A stretch of DNA of 64,000 nucleotides from Allacma fusca. Taxonomy: Eukaryota; Arthropoda; Collembola; Symphypleona; Sminthuridae. The stretch is taken from assembly GCA_947179485.1 (NCBI GenBank), contig OX359246.1, positions 53,609,632 to 53,673,631 of the forward strand, written 5' to 3'. Position numbers and translations under genes: made by a program. How positions within the stretch are numbered: the stretch's first letter is position 1; each line of letters begins with the position of its first letter. Positions 1 through 11,285 of this stretch are shown piece by piece. The notes below the pieces were generated by a model. It saw only the letters and a list, made by a program, of their open reading frames with translations, was not told the origin of the DNA and did not search any database.

Positions 1-2307
1 ATTTTAACAAGGTACGACTGGTGCGCTATCTCGATTAATTTTATCTTGTGATTCTGCCAAAGGATCGTATAGAACATTGTACCAGGGAGAAAGGCAGTCG
101 TGTTAAAGTGATAATCATATTGATAATAGGTCTCTATGGAGCTTGAGGCGAGTATTACTGCATAATATCATCACAGCCTTCATTAAGCCCTTGCTCACTT
201 CCTCATAACTTCATGGATGTGTAGAGTCACGGAAAGAAATTTCGTCTTTCGAGTACACCATAGGGCCTGATTATAAATTAGGTAAAACTTTCTTTTCTCC
301 GACCCGTGCTCTAGTTAAATAGCTAATTTGCAAGTAACCTTATCTTCCGTAGGTTTTAACCCGAGTCTTTTCCCTCGTCTTGTGCCTTACTTGGGATGAA
401 TTATTCCCCCCTCGAAATTCCTCACCCTGCTTGAATATGGTCGAGTTTCTCGTTCCCTGTCACTTTCTCTCAACTTTCAACTATGTCTTAGTATCCCTGC
501 TTCGCTTCAAACAAATCTTCCTCCCAGTTTTAATACCCTCACATACGGTCCAAAAAATGATGCTAAACTTTAACCCTGGCTTATGCAATCTGTTGTTCAT
601 CTTTTTCTTTTCAAATTTCTCTTGCACAGGAGTATTTCCACTGGAATGGGTTTAAACAGGTTACATCCGAAAATAATACCCTCATCTAAGATACATGACT
701 TGAAGATTTGGTAGCAACTATTGGCCACACAGCTCATTTGCACAGTAATAGGAATTGTTAGCACCGATTTTTCCCAAAGTTGGTGAATCTGTGTTGCAAT
801 TTTCACTACATTTTTTCTCCCTTGGCTGCTATTTGTAAGCTTTTGTCCCCTTTTGAGTTAAACTATTCCTATTATTCCTGATATAATACAATGAAAATCC
901 CAACTTCAACTATTTTCTGTGGAAAACAAAACTGAATTGGGAAAATCGTCAAAGTTTTTGACTGGATTTTCACAAATGCATGAAAATATCACGAAAAGTA
1001 TCTCCGGTGGTGTTGGAAAAAAAGGAGATAAAATTTGTCTACCTTATCACTAATAGACGGAGAGTAGCGCTACAGTAATATGTTTGTGCACTTTAACCAA
1101 TTATGGCGCGTTGCTTTGCGGCAAACCGTACTCAGGACGTAGGCATACAATAAGCCGTTCCGCGGTCCCGCGTTATCGGGGACCGTTGGTTATGTTATCT
1201 TATAACGAGCTATACGTGGGTGTGTCGGTGCTGTATCCATTAACTTTTTAACTTTCGTTCAAAATTCAGAACGCTGAAATTCAAAATCGTTGCTCTGGCG
1301 CTGAACATTCCGCATGGCTAAATATTCTGAAGCGGAGCTCGCAAAATTTAAAATTAATTGAGATTTGATACAACGATAAACTCGTTATAGTTAGTGTAAT
1401 GGTGTACGAGATGCATGTGGTGTTGCGTGCAGCCAGTAAAAGTAGAGAGTGTCGAGGCATGAACTTTGCAATTCCCGGTATTATAACACATAGGGTGCCG
1501 ACTTTCCCCCGGACCAACGTAGCGGGGCCTTTAGTCTTGTAATTTGATGCTAGTCTAAATCCTTGTCCATGGAGAAAAAAATCTTTATTTATGCTAGGAA
1601 TTATTTCTATAAATGTATAAACTATATAAAATTGGTGCTGTGAAGTTTGAAATTTTTTTGAACAAGTACTCCAAGAGTAGAGGTAATGTACGCGGTGAAG
1701 TTTGAAGGAGGAGTGCTTCTAGAGGCATGATTTAAGAACCCTTTTATAATTTGAGGTACCTTGGCTTCCAGAGTGTGGTATTTCCAGTAGATTATATTAA
1801 TAATTATGAATCACAGTTTAGGAAAACTTTGATTTTGCAGTTAGAATTAGGTCGAAAACATAATAGTAGAATAATACGAAAATTACAATATTGATTTTGT
1901 TCAAGAGAAAATATATTACTCATAATTGTATTTAAGAACCCAGTGGTTGGGCTTAGGAAATTAGGTTATCTAAGGATGAGCTGGACATTGCTTTTATAAG
2001 CAGGAGAAAGAAGTGAAGGAGAAAGCACAAATACTCATGGTTACAATAAAGGGACAGGTAGTAATGCGAGCTCGCGTGGGCTAAATAAACAAATACTACT
2101 ATATATTCCACTCCAGGTAACATCATATATAAATTAGATACACCATGAAACAGGTGTCCATAAAAACAAATGAGAAATTATGTAATAAACTATTTTGCAA
2201 TTTGGTTCAGAACAAATCGCTCTGAAAAGTGCCATGTTTTAAATGTATGGATTGAACCCGAGGGCGATCTTTGTTTTGCAGAACGCAATTCCTCTTTCCG
2301 AAGAGTA
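1..2307. other. Intergenic stretch, no gene recognised
   Basis: Open frames here are short (up to about 90 codons), of biased composition, and resemble no family I know. About 1085-1535 is richer in G+C and CpG than its surroundings, with an imperfect inverted repeat around 1160-1186 (CGGTCCC and GGGGACCG) and a related G/C block near 1503-1530. It could be an old promoter, a CpG-rich exon or a transposon remnant; I cannot decide. Confidence 0.6.
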
Positions 2308-2321
2308 TACAGTATATACAG
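2308..2321. repeat. Target-site duplication of the LINE, 3' side copy
   Basis: TACAGTATATACAG here is identical to 5908-5921 on the other side of the element. Its AT-rich palindromic character suits an APE nick site. Confidence 0.9.
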
Positions 2322-5300
2322 ATAGATAGATAGATAGATAGATTTATTAAGTCGATATGGCCTCAGCCCTTACAACCTGCATATTTTTCAATTACAGTCA
2401 TTTCAAAATAATTATTTTACAATTTCCTCTAGTTATTTTTCTTCATTCATTTCTCTTTTCCTACTTAAAATTCAATATAATACTTTTATAAAATTTTCGT
2501 AATTAGTCATTCAATTTATCCTATCAGTTCTTTAATTGTTACGGATTTCAATAGCGGCAATCCAGAAAGAATATATTTGTTTAAGTAGCGTGCTGTGGTT
2601 TTTGTTACTGAAAATTTGTTGTCTGTAATTCTGTCTTGTGTGCATGTTCATGGAGATGTCTTGTAGGTAAATACTTCTAGGAGTCTCATACTCTTTGCAC
2701 TCATACATAATGTGATAGCTGTCTTCAAAGGGATCTTCGCACTTGTTACAGGCCGTGCTCTTTTCAGTTTTGCCACTCTTCCATATAGTCCATATGGCAT
2801 TTAGATTAGTTACCCTGTTATTCGTCCATATCCTGGGTTTGTCAAATCTGAAGTTTTGGATGAATTTGGTAAAAGACCAGCTCCTTTTCTCTTCGTAGAA
2901 TGCTTCCATGAAGGCGTGTGTCTTTAGGGTGGTGTATGATGGATTTTCGGATCTGAGCATCATTGCTACATCTTCATTGATTAGTTCCCTCTCTATTTTG
3001 TTGACCAGTGCCCTCTTATGCTTTACCAGGTATTCTTTGTCCAGGATAGCGAATTCCCCTTCCATGTTGTACTTTTGGAAAAGGTTGCTCCATTGTGAGT
3101 ATATGTTGGAGTTCATGCATTGGTTATCTCGCTTCTTCAAATATCTTAGGCAGTCCCTATTTACCTCTGGGGCGTGTTCGGAGAAGATTGAGTTCTCCAT
3201 GGTTGTAATTATGGACTTCATGACTGCTGCTTTAATTGATATGCATCCGGTTTCCAATCTTAATACATGTCCCGGTGTTAAGTTGGAGACCCCCAGTATT
3301 GTTCTTAGAAACTTGGTCTGCAGTTTTTCGAGGTCTTCCAGGTACTTCATGCCCCATATCGCGAAGCCATAGAGAGGTATTGTGTTTATCAAGGTATTGT
3401 ATAATCTTAGCGTTATTCTTATGTCGTAAGTTTTGGATGCTCTAATGGTATTCAGGAGTGCGCCGATCGCAGCTTCAGTCTTTTTCATGATGTTTTCCCG
3501 ATGTGTCTTGAAAGTGCCGTTTTGATAAAACTCAATGCCTAGATACCTGTATTTTTTGACTCGTTCTATTTCTTGCCCCTCGTAGTAGAATGGTTTTATT
3601 TTTTTCTGTCTTCCCTTCCCAAATATGACAACGTTTGTCTTTGCCATATTAATCTGTAGGTCACTGTGCCTGAAGAACTTTGCCATAATGTTGATTTGGG
3701 TTTGCAGATCTTCTGGTTTATCTGCGGTCAAAACTATGTCGTCAGCATATAGCAGAATTGTAATTTGGGTGGCAAGAATACGAGCTCCCTTGACTTTTGA
3801 TTCTTTCAATTTTGTTGTAACTTCATCAATAAAAAGTGTAAAGAGAGTCGGGCTTAGGGTTTCACCCTGTAGTACTCCCTTCAGGATGTCAATGTTTTGT
3901 GTGTATCCATGATATGTTCGGATTTTGGCCTTTGCATGATTATAGATCTCCTGTATTTTATTTACCAAGTGTGAGTCCACCCCGATATTTTCTAGTCTTG
4001 TCCATAGTTTTTCTCTCATGATTGAATCAAACGCTTTTGACAGGTCGACAAAGATGCAGAATACCCTAGTCTTATTCATGATACTTTTGCTTACAATGGT
4101 GCTGAGTACTAGTAAATGGTCGTTGCAACTTCGCCCCCTTCTATATGCAGATTGGGCATCCGACATGATGTTATTGCTTTGTATCCATTCGTGTAGTCTA
4201 TTTGTGAGGAGTAATGTGAAGAGTTTGAGGGCTGTGTTGACCAGGGATATTGGCCTGTAGTTTTCTGGAATGTCTGTGTCTCCTTTTTTGTAGATGGGGG
4301 CAATTATAATCTCTCCCCATTCCTCCGGGATTTTCTCAGTGAAACATTTATTCAGGCAGTCTTGCAGGCATTTTCGGGTTTCCTGTGGTAAGCTCTTCCA
4401 TACCTCATTTGGAATTCCGTCGGTGCCGGGACTTTTGTTGTTACCTAGTCTTCTTATTGCGTCATTGATTTCTTGCAGTGTGAATGGAGTAGGGCGTGTA
4501 TTCCTATAGTCTTGTGTTATCTGTCCCGATTTTTCGCCTTGGAATAGTTTTCTGTAGTGTCTTTCCCATTCCTCTGTTGTGATTTTGTTTGTGTTGTTCA
4601 TGCCTTGCTTGTTGTTTCGAAATACGTTCATGCTTTTCCAAAAATCTGTGGAGTTTTTGCTTTCGTGAATTTGTTTCCTCATGAGGTCATAGTAGTCCTC
4701 CTTAGCTTTGTGGCATGTTTCTTTATATTGTTTCCTGTGGTGAATGTACGCGTGTTGATTTGTGTTCGTTTTATTTTTCCGGAGAAGTCTGAGATATTTG
4801 TTGCAGGATTTTTTCATTTCTTTGCATTCTGCCGTGAACCATCTGGGGGCGTTGGACTTTTTCCCGTTGATTACAGTCATGGTCTTCATGCCGGATAGTT
4901 GTGCGTAGTGGTATAAATTATCTACGAGTTTGTTCACATCTCCATTCACATTTTCTCTGATATTTTCATGACTCAGTTGTAAGTGGTTTTGAAATTTCTT
5001 CCTTGCTTCGTTCCTCCATGTAATTCTCTTGGTCTCTACCTGCGTACTTTGCTTCATGTCATATTCGTGTCTTTCCAAGATAATCGGGAGATGATCTGAT
5101 TCATGAGTTGTTAGGACCTTAAAGTCTTTAATGGATTCAGTTGCAACCCCGTCTGTTATACATATGTCAATGACTGAGTTTCCCTGTTTTCCGTGATATG
5201 TTGAATTACCCGCCATGTCCCCTTTTGTTCTACCATTAATTATTGTCAGGTTGTGGTTACGTAGCATCTTTTTCAGTTTCCTTCCTCTGGGGTTCACTAT

Positions 5301-5907
5301 TTTGTCGGATGTGTTTCTATTTTCTCTAATGCAGTTGTTCAGTATGCAGATTTCATTTGAATCCTCTCCAACCCTGGCGTTCATGTCCGCAATTATTATT
5401 GTGTTGAATGTATGTATATTTCTTATGAAGTGTTGCATGTTTTCTTCTTGGTCTTTGGTGGGCGGGTAATAACCGAAGATTACTCTTAACTTGGGTTCTT
5501 CATTTATGATGAGAGTGGCGTTATTTGCTGCTAAGTGTCCGAAATTTATCTTGTTTTTCAGTTGCTTATTAACTCCTATCAGCATCCCTCCGCTTGGCCT
5601 CCCCTTCTTGTAATTAGTGATTGGGAGGATCGTTTTACAGTCATATTCATGTAGTAGCGACTCAGCTAAATTATTTTCTTTAGTCCATGTTTCACAGCAG
5701 CAGAATACATCTGGGGTTTCTTTCTTGATTGTAGCAATTTTGAGTGCCATGTTTTTCGTCAGCCCGTTTACGTTCCAGAAAAAGATTTTATTGATAGTAT
5801 ATTTTTTTGTAGTGTTTACGTTTTTTGCAGGTGTAGGGCGGCCGGGTCTTCATTGTGTTGGTCGGGGCCCTGTAGGCAATTGTACGTTTCCTCTGTGTTT
5901 CTTTTTG
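2322..5907 (-). mobile_element. APE-type non-LTR retrotransposon (LINE), nearly intact, 5' truncated
   Basis: Read on the minus strand, this 3.59-kb insertion carries one long endonuclease/reverse transcriptase frame, a 3'UTR of about 200 bases, an AATAAA (complement of 2343-2348) and a (CTAT)n tail ending at 2322. A perfect 14-bp duplication, TACAGTATATACAG, flanks it at 2308-2321 and 5908-5921, which fixes both ends and marks a recent insertion. No ORF1 (gag-like) frame is present between the 5' end and the endonuclease, so the copy is probably truncated at its 5' end. The clade is not certain: the APE endonuclease, C-terminal CCHC knuckle and simple-repeat tail fit the Jockey/I/R1 side of the LINE tree. 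Confidence 0.95.
2532..5849 (-). CDS. Non-LTR retrotransposon ORF2: APE endonuclease and reverse transcriptase
   Basis: This protein would nick target DNA and copy the element RNA there (target-primed reverse transcription). Residues are numbered from the first ATG (5748-5750). The APE endonuclease covers about 1-225, with E20 in the CETW motif, D122/N124 in ADMN, and S218-D219-H220. The reverse transcriptase lies at about 430-700, with F574-D575 in the VDLSKAFD block, QG at 628-629 and the catalytic YADD at 668-671. A C-terminal zinc knuckle C-x2-C-x8-H-x4-C uses C1001, C1004, H1013 and C1018. The frame has no stop or frameshift over 1,072 codons. The conserved first endonuclease strand (WNVNGL) lies upstream of that ATG, and the frame stays open to 5849, where a TGA (5850-5852) closes it with no earlier ATG. 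I therefore give the whole open frame; the real start is lost by truncation or lies in an upstream frame. All antisense frames here are shadows. Confidence 0.93.
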   Translation of the reverse strand, partial: RPGRPTPAKNVNTTKKYTINKIFFWNVNGLTKNMALKIATIKKETPDVFCCCETWTKENNLAESLLHEYDCKTILPITNYKKGRPSGGMLIGVNKQLKNKINFGHLAANNATLIINEEPKLRVIFGYYPPTKDQEENMQHFIRNIHTFNTIIIADMNARVGEDSNEICILNNCIRENRNTSDKIVNPRGRKLKKMLRNHNLTIINGRTKGDMAGNSTYHGKQGNSVIDICITDGVATESIKDFKVLTTHESDHLPIILERHEYDMKQSTQVETKRITWRNEARKKFQNHLQLSHENIRENVNGDVNKLVDNLYHYAQLSGMKTMTVINGKKSNAPRWFTAECKEMKKSCNKYLRLLRKNKTNTNQHAYIHHRKQYKETCHKAKEDYYDLMRKQIHESKNSTDFWKSMNVFRNNKQGMNNTNKITTEEWERHYRKLFQGEKSGQITQDYRNTRPTPFTLQEINDAIRRLGNNKSPGTDGIPNEVWKSLPQETRKCLQDCLNKCFTEKIPEEWGEIIIAPIYKKGDTDIPENYRPISLVNTALKLFTLLLTNRLHEWIQSNNIMSDAQSAYRRGRSCNDHLLVLSTIVSKSIMNKTRVFCIFVDLSKAFDSIMREKLWTRLENIGVDSHLVNKIQEIYNHAKAKIRTYHGYTQNIDILKGVLQGETLSPTLFTLFIDEVTTKLKESKVKGARILATQITILLYADDIVLTADKPEDLQTQINIMAKFFRHSDLQINMAKTNVVIFGKGRQKKIKPFYYEGQEIERVKKYRYLGIEFYQNGTFKTHRENIMKKTEAAIGALLNTIRASKTYDIRITLRLYNTLINTIPLYGFAIWGMKYLEDLEKLQTKFLRTILGVSNLTPGHVLRLETGCISIKAAVMKSIITTMENSIFSEHAPEVNRDCLRYLKKRDNQCMNSNIYSQWSNLFQKYNMEGEFAILDKEYLVKHKRALVNKIERELINEDVAMMLRSENPSYTTLKTHAFMEAFYEEKRSWSFTKFIQNFRFDKPRIWTNNRVTNLNAIWTIWKSGKTEKSTACNKCEDPFEDSYHIMYECKEYETPRSIYLQDISMNMHTRQNYRQQIFSNKNHSTLLKQIYSFWIAAIEIRNN

Positions 5908-5921
5908 TACAGTATATACAG
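5908..5921. repeat. Target-site duplication of the LINE, 5' side copy
   Basis: This is a perfect 14-base match to 2308-2321. It marks the 5' junction of the minus-strand retrotransposon. Confidence 0.9.
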
Positions 5922-6186
5922 CATGTATAGCCATTCTTGCACATTTTGAACAAGATGCAGCTTATGAGGTTTTTATTCTCAAAATTATATCTAATATAGT
6001 GCTGAAAATTTCAAAAAACCTTTTGTAAAGACATCTGAATATAACAGACTGTTCGAGTAAGCTCGTAATAATAACGAAAAAGAGCAAATTAGAGCGCTCA
6101 TTCGTGGAACACACGTTGGAAAATGTGTTTATCATTCTTTTCGTCCCCCAGGGGTTGATTTGGATTTTGCTTGCATTCATTCCCTG

Positions 6187-6608
6187 TAGGGATGCCACGG
6201 GTCTGGTTCGGACCATTTATAATGGTCCGTTATTGGTCTGGTCCGGTCTGATCCAACACTTGGACCAGACCAGATTCAATTGGTCCAGCTTCAGGACCAG
6301 ACCAGATTCAATTGGTCCAGCTTCAGGACCAGACCAGACCACGAGGACCATGGTCCAAAAAGTATGCAAAATAAAAAATTATGAGTTAACGAAATCCCAT
6401 GGAACGAATTAAAAATGTCATTTCTGGTGATAAAACAAGAACTTCACTGGATAAAATGTGATTGTTTAATTGCACTCTATGGTTTTCTGGACCATGGTCT
6501 TTGGTTTGGTCTGGTCCGAAAAACTGGACCATACCATTGGTCTGGTCGGAGCTTCGGACCAGACCAGTTTCATAAAAACTGGATCAGACCAGACCATTGT
6601 CATCACTA
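6187..6608. mobile_element. hAT-type non-autonomous element, family A, copy 1 (GGTCTGGTCC arrays)
   Basis: The ends are TAGGGATGCC at the left and the complement TAGTGATGAC at the right. The flanks are ATTCCCTG (6179-6186) and ATTCCATG (6609-6616), an 8-bp TSD with one mismatch. Both arms are packed with GGTCTGGTCC or its complement and with the palindrome GGACCATGGTCC. An AT-rich core of about 130 bases (about 6358-6485) separates them. The core matches copies 2 and 3 in inverted orientation. No coding frame; frames seen here come from the repeats. Confidence 0.88.
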
Positions 6609-6616
6609 ATTCCATG

Positions 6617-9600
6617 GCTGGCACTCCGGAATAAGGGGGACAGGCGTGACATTGTCCCTCCCAAAAAATATAGCATAATTAATTAGCAGGAGCATAATTT
6701 GGTCGGAGCAAATTATAAACTCGATATTGAAAAGAATACAACAGAATATTAAAAAGTCCGACAAAGGAGTTTATTTCAGGATATTAATAATTGCCATTAA
6801 ATATACCATGTTTGGAGAAACATTTACTTCAAAAATTCACCGCCTCAAACTTTGGTTCATTTGATCTGGTACAACGTATGGACCAGGCCATGTACTTCTA
6901 AACTAGTCAATCTACCGAAGAATGTTCCTTGGGCCAAGATTGTGGTATAGATCTTGCTTGGACCTGACCATACCAAAAATCAAAGAACAGATCGAACCAT
7001 CCCCGTAGCTAGTTAGAAATCAGTGCAATGAATCTATGATACATTTATTTGAAATCCATAAAATTTTGCTAGTGCCTACTGTTTCTAAGAAAAAGTCTCT
7101 ACTATATGAGATTTGTGTCTTTTGTGAAAGCTTGTTCTTTTAAAACAAAATTTCTTTTTAAAAATTAGAAATCTATAATTTGCATGTTGATATGATTAGC
7201 TAACGAAAAATTATGAGTAACCTTATATGCACATACATACATTTGTGTATGGTTACTAACAAAGAAACTAAAACTAATTAAAACATGTTGCCCCCCCCCC
7301 CCGCTTTTTCGAACGTTCCGGAGTGCCTGTTCTCTGGCAATCTATTGAGGATTCATGGGCTATGCAAAAAATATTTATGCTGATAAAAATCTGATAGCAA
7401 GTTTTAAATGACACGATATTGTAGGCATTTCTGGATCTGTCACTGAAAAAACAGTTCAGCATAAGGACTAATGATGAATGCCTAATAATCCATAGCATAT
7501 ACATACATACATAAATGCGATCACACTACGTTGCTATGATGGAGAATGAAATTTCAGCTTTTTTGGCTTCTGCCGTTTATAGCTAAGGGCAATTTATCTT
7601 CAATTCCACGGAGACAGTTGCTGTTGGCCTTATAGGGTAGTGAGACGAAGACTGGAAGAATGGGAAAGCTGTGAAAATTATAGACCTTGACATAGTCTCC
7701 GGAGAATTCAACTGTTGTCATCAAATCTGTTCAAAACATTTCCCTGCCCTCTTGACTAGACACGGAGACACAAACATGTGCATCAAATATTCAAAACCTT
7801 TGCTTTTCTTTGCCGAATGGTATTCATGCGGAAAATATATTGCTTTACACGAGTCTGAACTGGAGGAGGTATACTTTCCGCATATTACACTCCCAGTGTG
7901 AAATGATTTTCGAATGATACTCCTGGAGGGAAGACTATGGTGTTTAGATGGAAAGAGAGCAGGCATTTATGTTTTCCCAGAAAGGCATTTACTTAAGAGA
8001 ACTGACCTAATCACTAGTGACCTGATAGCTTTCTCATCAATCTAGACGATACAGGGGTGCGAGTTAATTTAGATCCCGACACGGATTTAAGCTCACTGTA
8101 AAGATCATTTGGGGCACACTGGAGCCTTAATTAGTTGTCTTTGAAATATTGTCAACTTTATTACTGAAAAGTTTATCCACAGCCAATATATATCTTATAA
8201 GTTTATGTATATTTAAATCCGCATGACAAGTTTCGAGCAGATAATGGATAGGCAGAGTCACTGGCAATAATCGCATTCTGCTCGCATATGTTTGATAATG
8301 TCAGTATGGCTTCTCATATTTGAGGTCACACCAGTTAAGAAATCTCTTTGACGAGTTGAATATGACTCCAGTTCCAGAGCTACACGAAAGTCTGCACAGC
8401 AGGAAATAGGGAAAGCAAACCAGGAAACATGAAAGTGGATTTCAGGAAACTGCAGGAACGGAGGACTGCTCTGGAACTACACAGTATCCAAAATAGACAT
8501 CAAGCAGTAACTCTTATACATGAACGTTTACATGGATGTACCATATTATCTTCCAAGTCAGATATGTTATACAGCTGCATTTAAACGTGTCATGTCAGCA
8601 CATATTTACTAGCTCATAAAATTTTTCCTTGTACTGTGACTGTGTCTCCTGACACTACACTCATCGTATTTTTGTACAATGTAAGTAAAACAAAAACTGA
8701 TGAGTGATGATACTTTTAGTTAATCGCGTTGTCTGGTAAACAAGAGCAGTAGAAAGAAATATATTTTCACGCTACTACCACGGCGTGGCCATTTTTCTTT
8801 GTTAAACCCTTAAGAAGTACATTGAGCAAACACGTTTCTATTTCAGCCAAATTGAACTTTTGGTCTGGTTTGATAATCAAATTTTAAGTAGCTTCTGGAA
8901 AATTAATCATTCAATTGCTGTAGTTACTTGTAACTATTTAATTTTTTTCGAGAGAAATAATCAGAAGAGTACTATACCAGAAGTGTTGTTATATAGTGCG
9001 TATATGTTGTAATAGAATGCCATTTGCATTTCCTATTAAATGTTATTAGTTCAGTGATTTAATAAAACCAGACGTGAAAAGCAAATGATCGTTGTTAATT
9101 TAATGAACCATTTGATTGTAACAGGGCGAATGTTCAAAGTGGATCTATTTGTGTGTGTGTGTGTGTCAATGAAAACTTTGATAGGACAGAGATGAGCAAG
9201 AATTTCTGATATTATCTAAAGATCAGGAGAGGTGACGTAGGACCCTAAGTTTATTATTTAGTTTTCGTATGTTATAGGGTAATACAGACATACGATGAAA
9301 ATGTGATGAGAGGAGAATCAGATGCGGGCAACACGTTTTTAATCAGTCTATCAACTAAGTTATTCCTCCCAGTGGGATACTGTCCAGAATGTTGACTCTC
9401 GCTGTCTGTAGGCATTTATGTGGACAACCCGGGGCAGTTCTCTCGGCAGGTTTGTCCTCGTAGTCACTGTGGCAGTCTAACAGTCGTACTCTGCGGTGTG
9501 ACGGATCCTTATCCTTTCTTTGGTTCTGCTCCTGGATTTCTCTTTCTCTGTCTCTCTCCATGTGATCTCTATGTATACGGATGTAATCAGTCCACAAACT

Positions 9601-10559
9601 GGTTATCCCTGTTAAGAAGTTTACTGTCTCTACCTCATAAAAGGATTTTATATAAGGGATGTCCTATAAATTCAGCTCTGCAGTTCTTTCCCTCTAGTTT
9701 AATTTCAAATAAAATTCTCTTATGCACTACTTGTTCTTTTGTAGCACACGTACAACAAAGACAGAAACATCCCCTTGTGCTTATTTTTGTACTCATTTCT
9801 TCTCTCCTAAAACCCACAATGACGGCCGCAAAGCAACTCTTATGGATGGGGCCGTTTATCTCGCGAGAAAAGTAGTCAAGTTAGTGGTTGTGGGCTTTTT
9901 CTTTCCTTTCCTTCGCACTCCAATTCCTCGCCATAAAAATGCTTACAACTTTCTGTAAACCTAAGTGTGTGTTCGATGAATAGACTTTTCATTTTTTCTG
10001 CAGGAACGGTGGCATTTCATTACTAAAGTCAAACACTTATACGTTCCAATAAATTTTAGCACGAATGTCATTTTTTGTTTACTATATTTTCCGTAACTGA
10101 CAACAGTTTAGCATTATAAAAACAAAAACATAGAAGGAAAAGACCCAGTTCCAGAATTCAGTAACTCCAAGTCAAGTATAATCCTGTTTAGCTGCCTTTG
10201 GAAAGACAATTCTTTTAACTTTTTATTTTACTCTTTTTATCGTCTTTGTGTATCATTTCAAAACATCGTTAATTTTTACTCGTCTTTCCACAGGAATTAC
10301 AATTTGCAACATTTTTCTTGTCAAACGGGTATGCACACATGTGTTGAATTCTAATTTAGGAATAACTAAGTGTTTAGGACACGATGATGTTGTATTAATT
10401 GTAAACAAGTTATTGGCCTTACCAAACATTCATCTTATTTTAGAAAATTGTAGATTAGTGAATAGAATGACTTGCTGATGCTACGATATTGCATCGTTAA
10501 TATTGTATAACTACTATTTAGAGTTAGTCGCTCAGAGACCATCACGTAGTTCAGACGTA
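6617..10559. other. Intergenic stretch, no gene recognised
   Basis: I see AT-rich sequence with short frames only. Simple repeats include a run of 12 C at 7291-7302, (ACAT)n near 7228-7240 and 7499-7512, and (GT)8 at 9151-9166. Nothing here is supported as a gene or an assigned element. Confidence 0.55.
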
Positions 10560-11040
10560 CACTGGCAGTCAATTGAAGTTGGACGCGTTATTTTGATTGT
10601 TATTTTGAACAACTACTAAGTTTTAACACAGTTAAGCGAATCTTGTCACAAATTCAGGTTTTAATGTCGAACATATGGGGATTAGATACTTGCACGCATT
10701 AACGTACACAGTACATCTCATACACTGTAAAAAAATTGAAACAAAACTGTATTAAAAAATCGTCGCCATTTGAAGTTGGACAGGTGCATTGAACTAATTT
10801 TTTACCTCAATTCCCACTTAACCACTGTACTTTAGTACCACATAGGTCCGCCTCTGGCGGCTAGGACAGCTGCTATCCTCCCAAGCATGCTCTCCACTAC
10901 TTTCCGGGTAACTTCGGGGGAATCTTTCCCCATATGTTTGACATTAAAACCTGGATTTTTGACAGGATTCGCTTAACTGTGTAAAAATTATTAGTTTTTC
11001 AATATAACATTGTGCGTCCAACCTCAATTGACTGCCAGTG
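10560..11040. mobile_element. Tc1/mariner-type transposon, internally deleted
   Basis: The ends are inverted repeats: CACTGGCAGTCAATTGAAGT from 10560 and its complement ending at 11040, 27 bases with one mismatch. TA dinucleotides flank both sides (10558-10559 and 11041-11042), the TA target typical of Tc1/mariner. The inverted homology continues inward with gaps: ACACAGTTAAGCGAATC near 10626 is matched in reverse near 10964-10980, and the pairing extends to about 10680 and 10928. A short in-frame piece of transposase remains inside, so this is a deletion derivative of an autonomous element. Confidence 0.9.
10832..10945 (-). pseudogene. C-terminal fragment of a Tc1-like transposase
   Basis: About 37 codons end in TAA at 10832-10834. 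They contain VVESMLGRIAAVLAARGG, which matches the typical Tc1-like C-terminus (a Pro-containing lead, then V-x-S-M-x-R-R-hydrophobic-x-A-V-hydrophobic-x-A-x-GG). The catalytic DDE domain and the DNA-binding domain are absent: the segment joins almost directly to the 5' terminal repeat at 11040. It cannot encode an active enzyme. The family assignment rests on this short motif together with the TA-flanked inverted repeats. Confidence 0.8.
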
Positions 11041-11170
11041 TATTGTTGTCATACTTCTTGTTTTCTCATTTTCCTCAATTACTAAGATTGTTTTCATATT
11101 AAAGTAAATAGTTCAGAATCATTCTGCTATCTCACCCTGGGTATCATTGTTATATTTCACCTTGGGCACC

Positions 11171-11285
11171 ATTCTGGTATCTCACCCGGGCTGTAGTCAG
11201 CATCTCACCCTGCCTTTGGCGTAAGCATCTCAACTTGTCTTTGTCGTAAGCATCTCACCCTGCCCTTACAGTAATCATCACTCCA
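11171..11285. repeat. Imperfect 25-bp minisatellite
   Basis: Three units of exactly 25 bases are readable at 11196-11220, 11221-11245 and 11246-11270, with consensus GTAAGCATCTCACCCTGCCT plus five bases. Degenerate partial units with CTCACCC lie upstream from about 11130. Nothing suggests coding. Confidence 0.75.

Noticed and set aside
2908..5949. Several plus-strand open frames of 70-154 codons
   Set aside because: They are antisense shadows of the LINE ORF2, whose domains are on the minus strand.
6104..6609. Two open frames over the GGTCTGGTCC arms
   Set aside because: They are repeat-encoded, absent as conserved frames in the other family A copies, and the DNA is explained by the element.
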